Part shown: piece after piece, positions 63,303 to 64,000 of the stretch
How the letters are laid out: every line of letters begins with the position of its first letter
Position numbering within the stretch: the first letter of the stretch is position 1
DNA from: CAZSSM01 sp964609385
GTDB taxonomy: Bacteria > Planctomycetota > Planctomycetia > Isosphaerales > Isosphaeraceae
Assembly: GCA_964609385.1 (NCBI GenBank)
Contig: CAZSSM010000027.1
Coordinates: forward strand, 1-64,000
Reading direction: 5' to 3'
Length of the DNA: 64,000 nt
Made by a program: the position numbers and the translations under genes
The notes under the pieces: model-generated
The model's input: only the letters and a program-made list of their open reading frames with translations
What the model was told of the DNA's origin: nothing
The model's database searches: none

Positions 63303-64000
63303 TCACCCTTGCGATCGTGGCGGATGATTGCGGGCGATGATCTCCAGGGCGTCGTCGTGCAGCAATCCGTTTGAGGCCAGGACGCTGGTCTTGGCGATAG
63401 GGATCGCCTCACCGCGCCCATCGGTGACCCGCCCGCCGGCCTCCTCGACGATCAAGCGGCCGGCGGCGAAATCCCACGGGGCCAACTGATATTCGAAGAA
63501 GACGCCGAACATTCCAACAGCCACCTGGCAGAGGTCAAGTGAAGCGGTGCCGAACCGTCGAATGCCGTGAACCTGCCGGGCGAAGATCTCTTCAATGGCC
63601 GTGAGCGTGGCTTTCATCAAAGCGCCCCGGTCGTAGTAGAATCCCAAGCCCACGAGTACTTGATCGAGTCGGGTCTCGGCACCGACCCGGATTGGCTGGC
63701 CGTTGTGGGTCGCTCCCTGACCGCGCTGGGAAAGATACCAGTCCTCCCGGATCGGGTTGAAGACGACGGCGCAGGTCGGTTCCCCTCGATGGTAGTAGCC
63801 GATCGAGACGGCGAAGTGTGGGATCCGATGGGCGAAGTTGGTCGTGCCGTCAAGCGGGTCGATGACCCAGAGGTGCTCGGCCTCGATCTGCTCCTGGTGC
63901 AGTTCCTCGGCGAGCACGGCATGGTCGGGGAACCGTTGCCGAATCGTCTCAACGATCGCCCGCTCGCTCTCAATGTCCGCGTCTGAGACCAGGTCGCTGG
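63303..64000 (-). CDS. inositol-monophosphatase-family protein, 5' end outside the window
   Basis: This Mg-dependent sugar/inositol phosphatase (IMPase/SuhB/CysQ fold) is cut by the window edge. The frame is open to base 64000 and begins within SDLVSDADIESERAIVETIR, so the true start lies beyond. Metal-site motifs are visible: AEELH in place of the usual GEE, WVIDPLDGTTNFAHRIPHF, and the C-terminal APWDFAAGRLIVEEAGGRVTD. The substrate (myo-inositol phosphate, histidinol phosphate or a nucleotide) cannot be decided from this part. A GTG-initiated start at 63917 would remove conserved sequence and is unlikely. Confidence 0.9.
   Translation of the reverse strand, partial: SDLVSDADIESERAIVETIRQRFPDHAVLAEELHQEQIEAEHLWVIDPLDGTTNFAHRIPHFAVSIGYYHRGEPTCAVVFNPIREDWYLSQRGQGATHNGQPIRVGAETRLDQVLVGLGFYYDRGALMKATLTAIEEIFARQVHGIRRFGTASLDLCQVAVGMFGVFFEYQLAPWDFAAGRLIVEEAGGRVTDGRGEAIPIAKTSVLASNGLLHDDALEIIARNHPPRSQG

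Overview
The window reads as a piece of a high-GC planctomycete chromosome. The evidence is the company its genes keep: a DUF1559 pseudopilin, two secreted PVC-type propeller/cytochrome c proteins, an alternative complex III operon, a squalene-cyclase-like repeat protein, and a dense set of Ser/Thr kinase and phosphatase genes. Family-level placement (something near Isosphaeraceae) is only a guess. No rRNA, tRNA or CRISPR array was found.

Layout. 1-16.5 kb: Mrp-type ATPase, a J-domain chaperone, rnpA-yidD, a PP2C phosphatase, an M16 double-domain peptidase, a membrane-anchored cyclase-fold protein, a Ser/Thr kinase, an FHA-GAF-SpoIIE phosphatase, a methyltransferase and an IscA/ErpA-type protein. 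16.6-30.9 kb, all on the minus strand: one long respiratory operon, actABCDEF (quinol:cytochrome c oxidoreductase), then a small membrane protein, ccoS, ccoN, ccoO and a CcoI-like copper P-type ATPase. Many junctions overlap by 4 bases (ATGA), which suggests translational coupling. Together the products would take electrons from menaquinol through ActB/ActA/ActE to a CcoNO-type oxygen reductase whose copper is supplied by the ATPase. 31.7-33.2 kb: a GH10-fold protein that appears to lack both catalytic glutamates. 33.2-37.0 kb: ffh-rpsP-trmD-rplS, without rimM.

37.3-49.2 kb, plus strand: a compact virion-structural cluster directly behind rplS. It holds terminase large subunit, portal, prohead protease, HK97-fold capsid, head-tail connector, head closure, a pectate-lyase-type beta-helix, a repeat/tail-completion fusion, a tail-tube-like protein and five proteins I cannot assign. 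It has no integrase, repressor, replication, lysis, small terminase or tape-measure gene. I regard this as the best candidate for an undescribed system: a domesticated or gene-transfer-agent-like particle, or a decayed prophage.

49.3-64 kb: kynurenine pathway pair kynB-kynU, two large PVC-domain cytochrome proteins, ubiX-menG, an HExxH membrane metalloprotease, the DUF1559 protein, a frameshifted Uma2-family gene and a 5'-partial inositol-monophosphatase-family gene that runs off the window.

All assignments come from reading motifs and gene order by eye. No database search was possible.
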